This document shows, piece by piece, positions 7,061 to 8,460 of a DNA stretch of 8,460 nucleotides. The stretch is from positions 1 through 8,460 of the forward strand of contig PMYF01000692.1 in the NCBI GenBank assembly GCA_003171295.1, read 5' to 3'. Made by a program: the position numbers and the translations under genes. Under the pieces are notes generated by a model, which was not told the DNA's origin, did no database searches, and saw only the letters and a program-made list of their open reading frames with translations. This DNA is from Acidobacteriota bacterium. GTDB taxonomy: Bacteria; Acidobacteriota; Terriglobia; UBA7540. Position 1 is the first letter of the stretch; every line of letters starts with the position of its first letter.

Positions 7061-7088
7061 TTCACTTAACAGCATTCCGTGCTATTCT
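7061..7088 (+). promoter_or_regulatory. Weak candidate transposase promoter
   Basis: TTCACT (7061-7066) and TATTCT (7083-7088) are spaced by 16 bp, each matching the sigma70 consensus at four of six positions. Transcription would begin near 7095, inside the hairpin described at 7084-7115. The match is weak and is noted mainly because it lies where an IS promoter should be. Confidence 0.25.
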
Positions 7089-7115
7089 GTTTTGGGGCGG
7101 GAGGCCCCCCAGAAT
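7084..7115 (+). promoter_or_regulatory. Hairpin enclosing the transposase Shine-Dalgarno sequence and start codon
   Basis: ATTCTG (7084-7089) is complementary to CAGAAT (7110-7115), whose last two bases are the A and T of the ATG. Inside it, GGGGC (7094-7098) pairs with GCCCC (7104-7108), leaving GGGAG as the loop. The Shine-Dalgarno sequence GGGAGG (7099-7104) is therefore held within the structure. Hairpins of this kind in IS10 and IS50 silence translation of messages that read in from outside the element. The stem is seen in the sequence; the function is inferred. Confidence 0.5.
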
Positions 7116-8334
7116 GGCTCGTACCGTTGCGTCCTTACCCGCCGGGAGCCGGATTACCGACTACATCAGTCTCGGCGTCATTGCCAAGTTCTTCCCTGCT
7201 GACAGGGTCCACGAGGTTTTGAAACAAACCAAGCGCGCCAGTGTACGCGAGCGCGATTTGCCGGCCCAGGTAGTGGTGTATTACGTCATCGCATTGGCGC
7301 TGTACATGCGGTCCTCTTATCGTGAGGTGCTGCGCTGCTTGCTGGAGGGAGTGCAGTGGCTGTTGGATCCGTCGGCCGCCGTAAAGGTGGCTGGCAAGTC
7401 AGGCATTTCGCAAGCCCGCAGCCGCCTGGGACCCGAGCCGCTGAAGAAACTCTATGAGGCCATAGTGGCTCCCATCGCGGAGAAACGGACCCAGGGAGCA
7501 TGGTATCGTCACTGGCGACTCATCAGCCTCGACGGCAGCACCTTGGACACCGCCGATACCGTAGAAAACGAAAAGGCCTTTGGGCGGCCCGGTGCCAGTC
7601 GCGGCTCCAGCGCTTTCCCCAAGCTTCGCTTCGTGGCGCTGTTGGAAAGCGGAACTCACGTGTTGTGGGCCGCGCGCATGAGCCCCTATGCCACCGATGA
7701 GATCACGCTGGCGGAGGAAGTCGTGCCCGCGCTCGGGAAAGGAATGCTGTGCTTGGCGGACCGATTCTTTCCCAGCTACAAACTCTGGCGGATGGCGGCC
7801 CACACCGGTGCGGATTTACTGTGGCGCACCCGCCAGAATGCGCGTCTGGATGTCGATCGGTGCCTACCCGACGGCTCCTCTCTCAGTCGCCTTTACGCCT
7901 CGACTGCGGATCGCCGGAAGCAGCACAACGGGAGGGTGGTCCGCGCGATCGACTATCGCCTGAAGGACGTCAAAGATGCCGAGCCGATCTACCGATTGAT
8001 TACTACCATCCTCGACCCCAACCAAGCTCCCGCCAAAGAACTGGCTGCGCTCTACCATGAGCGATGGGAGATAGAAACGGCTCTGGATGAACTCAAGACG
8101 CACCTGCGCGGGGCACAGATCGTGCTGCGCAGCAAGACGCCAGAGTTGGTGGAGCAGGAGTTCTGGGGCTTGCTCATGGCTCACTACGCCATCCGCGGCT
8201 TGATGCACGAAGCCGCCCTGCGAGCCGATGAGGATCCCGACCGGCTCTCCTTCCTACATTCCGTGCGCGTGGTCCAACGACGCATGGCCCGCTACGCTGC
8301 TATTCCCCCCTCGGCAGAGGAAAATCCTGCATGA
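7114..8334 (+). CDS. IS4-family transposase, main reading frame (frameshifted near the C-terminus)
   Basis: This 406-residue frame encodes a DDE transposase. An N-terminal IS4-type domain has the SGISQARSRLG helix (about 96-106). The first catalytic Asp is D140 in LISLDGSTLD, the second D216 in LCLADRFF, and the catalytic Glu is E321. E321 lies in YHERWEIETALDELK, which fits the IS4 YREK signature exactly: Y314, R317, E321, K328. I chose ATG 7114 because GGGAGG (7099-7104) precedes it at nine bases. The frame stays open upstream to 6928, but that lies antisense to the neighbouring gene. The frame ends at TGA 8332-8334 with a non-conserved SAEENPA, while the expected family C-terminus continues in another frame. 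All catalytic residues precede the shift, so the truncated enzyme might retain some activity. Whether this is a mutation, a sequencing error in a C run, or programmed frameshifting cannot be decided from one copy. Confidence 0.9.
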   Translation: MARTVASLPAGSRITDYISLGVIAKFFPADRVHEVLKQTKRASVRERDLPAQVVVYYVIALALYMRSSYREVLRCLLEGVQWLLDPSAAVKVAGKSGISQARSRLGPEPLKKLYEAIVAPIAEKRTQGAWYRHWRLISLDGSTLDTADTVENEKAFGRPGASRGSSAFPKLRFVALLESGTHVLWAARMSPYATDEITLAEEVVPALGKGMLCLADRFFPSYKLWRMAAHTGADLLWRTRQNARLDVDRCLPDGSSLSRLYASTADRRKQHNGRVVRAIDYRLKDVKDAEPIYRLITTILDPNQAPAKELAALYHERWEIETALDELKTHLRGAQIVLRSKTPELVEQEFWGLLMAHYAIRGLMHEAALRADEDPDRLSFLHSVRVVQRRMARYAAIPPSAEENPA

Positions 8335-8460
8335 GGCGATCCTCGACGAGATCCTGCAAGAGCGCGTCACATCAAGCCGCAATCGGGTCAACCCGCGCGG
8401 GGTAAAGCGGAAGATGCGGAACTACAATCTGCGTCCGCGCAAGCGGCAGCGCACGCGCCG
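8321..8460 (+). pseudogene. C-terminal segment of the IS4 transposase in frame 2
   Basis: From about 8321 frame 2 reads KILHEAILDEILQERV, then SSRNRVNPRGVKRKMRNYNL and a basic tail, with no stop before the window ends. An NPRGVKRKM-type basic end is usual in IS4-family transposases. This is therefore the displaced C-terminus of the transposase starting at 7114, not a separate gene. Joining requires skipping one base somewhere between the CCCCCC run (8305-8310) and about 8320. Confidence 0.75.

Larger units (their letters stand above)
7050..8460 (+). mobile_element. IS4-family insertion sequence, right end outside the window
   Basis: The element is defined by its IS4-type transposase, which runs from 7114 toward the window end. 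The left boundary is estimated. AT-richer sequence at about 7050-7072 (containing CAATACAGTTCACTTAACAG) lies between the Shine-Dalgarno region of the minus-strand membrane gene and the transposase leader, and is the likely left terminal repeat. The right inverted repeat and the target duplication are beyond 8460, so the boundary cannot be confirmed here. Confidence 0.65.

Noticed and set aside
6928..7113. N-terminal extension of the transposase frame
   Set aside because: It lies antisense to the membrane protein gene, crosses the likely IS boundary and lacks family similarity. ATG 7114 has a good Shine-Dalgarno sequence.
1..8460. CRISPR array, tRNA/rRNA genes, toxin-antitoxin or defence system
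   Set aside because: I found no regularly spaced repeats, no tRNA-like arms or conserved T-loop, no rRNA sequence and no recognisable defence domains on either strand.

Overview
The window is high-GC bacterial chromosome. Gram-negative-type envelope genes (a heptosyltransferase-like GT9 enzyme and an exported DUF3108 protein) sit near a full-length comEC. From memory, the order GT9 - isoprenylcysteine-methyltransferase-like - DUF3108 is common in Acidobacteriota, so I favour that phylum. This is inference and no marker gene is present to test it.

Layout. (1) Positions 2-1933, plus strand: a probable envelope/LPS cluster. It holds the C-terminal part of a GT9 glycosyltransferase, an 8-bp-overlapping integral-membrane methyltransferase of the ICMT/PEMT type, and a secreted DUF3108 protein. 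(2) Positions 1949-2188, minus: a 79-residue protein of unknown function, convergent with DUF3108. Its stop codon and the DUF3108 stop codon form the two arms of one inverted repeat. (3) Positions 2320-3249, plus: a YihY/BrkB-type inner-membrane protein whose 3' end overlaps that of comEC tail to tail by 79 bp. (4) Positions 3171-5915, minus: complete comEC/rec2, the DNA-uptake channel with its metallo-beta-lactamase domain, with a good sigma70-like promoter at 6010-6038. (5) Positions 6135-7022, minus: a more AT-rich gene for an unknown three-helix membrane protein, cut in two by one in-frame TGA while the rest of the frame stays open. (6) Positions about 7050-8460, plus: an IS4-family insertion sequence running off the window. 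Its transposase has a complete DDE and YREK signature but switches frame near the C-terminus, and its start region can fold into a hairpin that places the ribosome binding site in the loop.

The left two thirds are ordinary housekeeping and envelope genes. The right third, with the IS element and the interrupted membrane gene, is the accessory and decaying part. I see no CRISPR array, tRNA, rRNA, defence island or clearly new multigene system. The most interesting points are the interrupted membrane gene and the IS translation-control hairpin.
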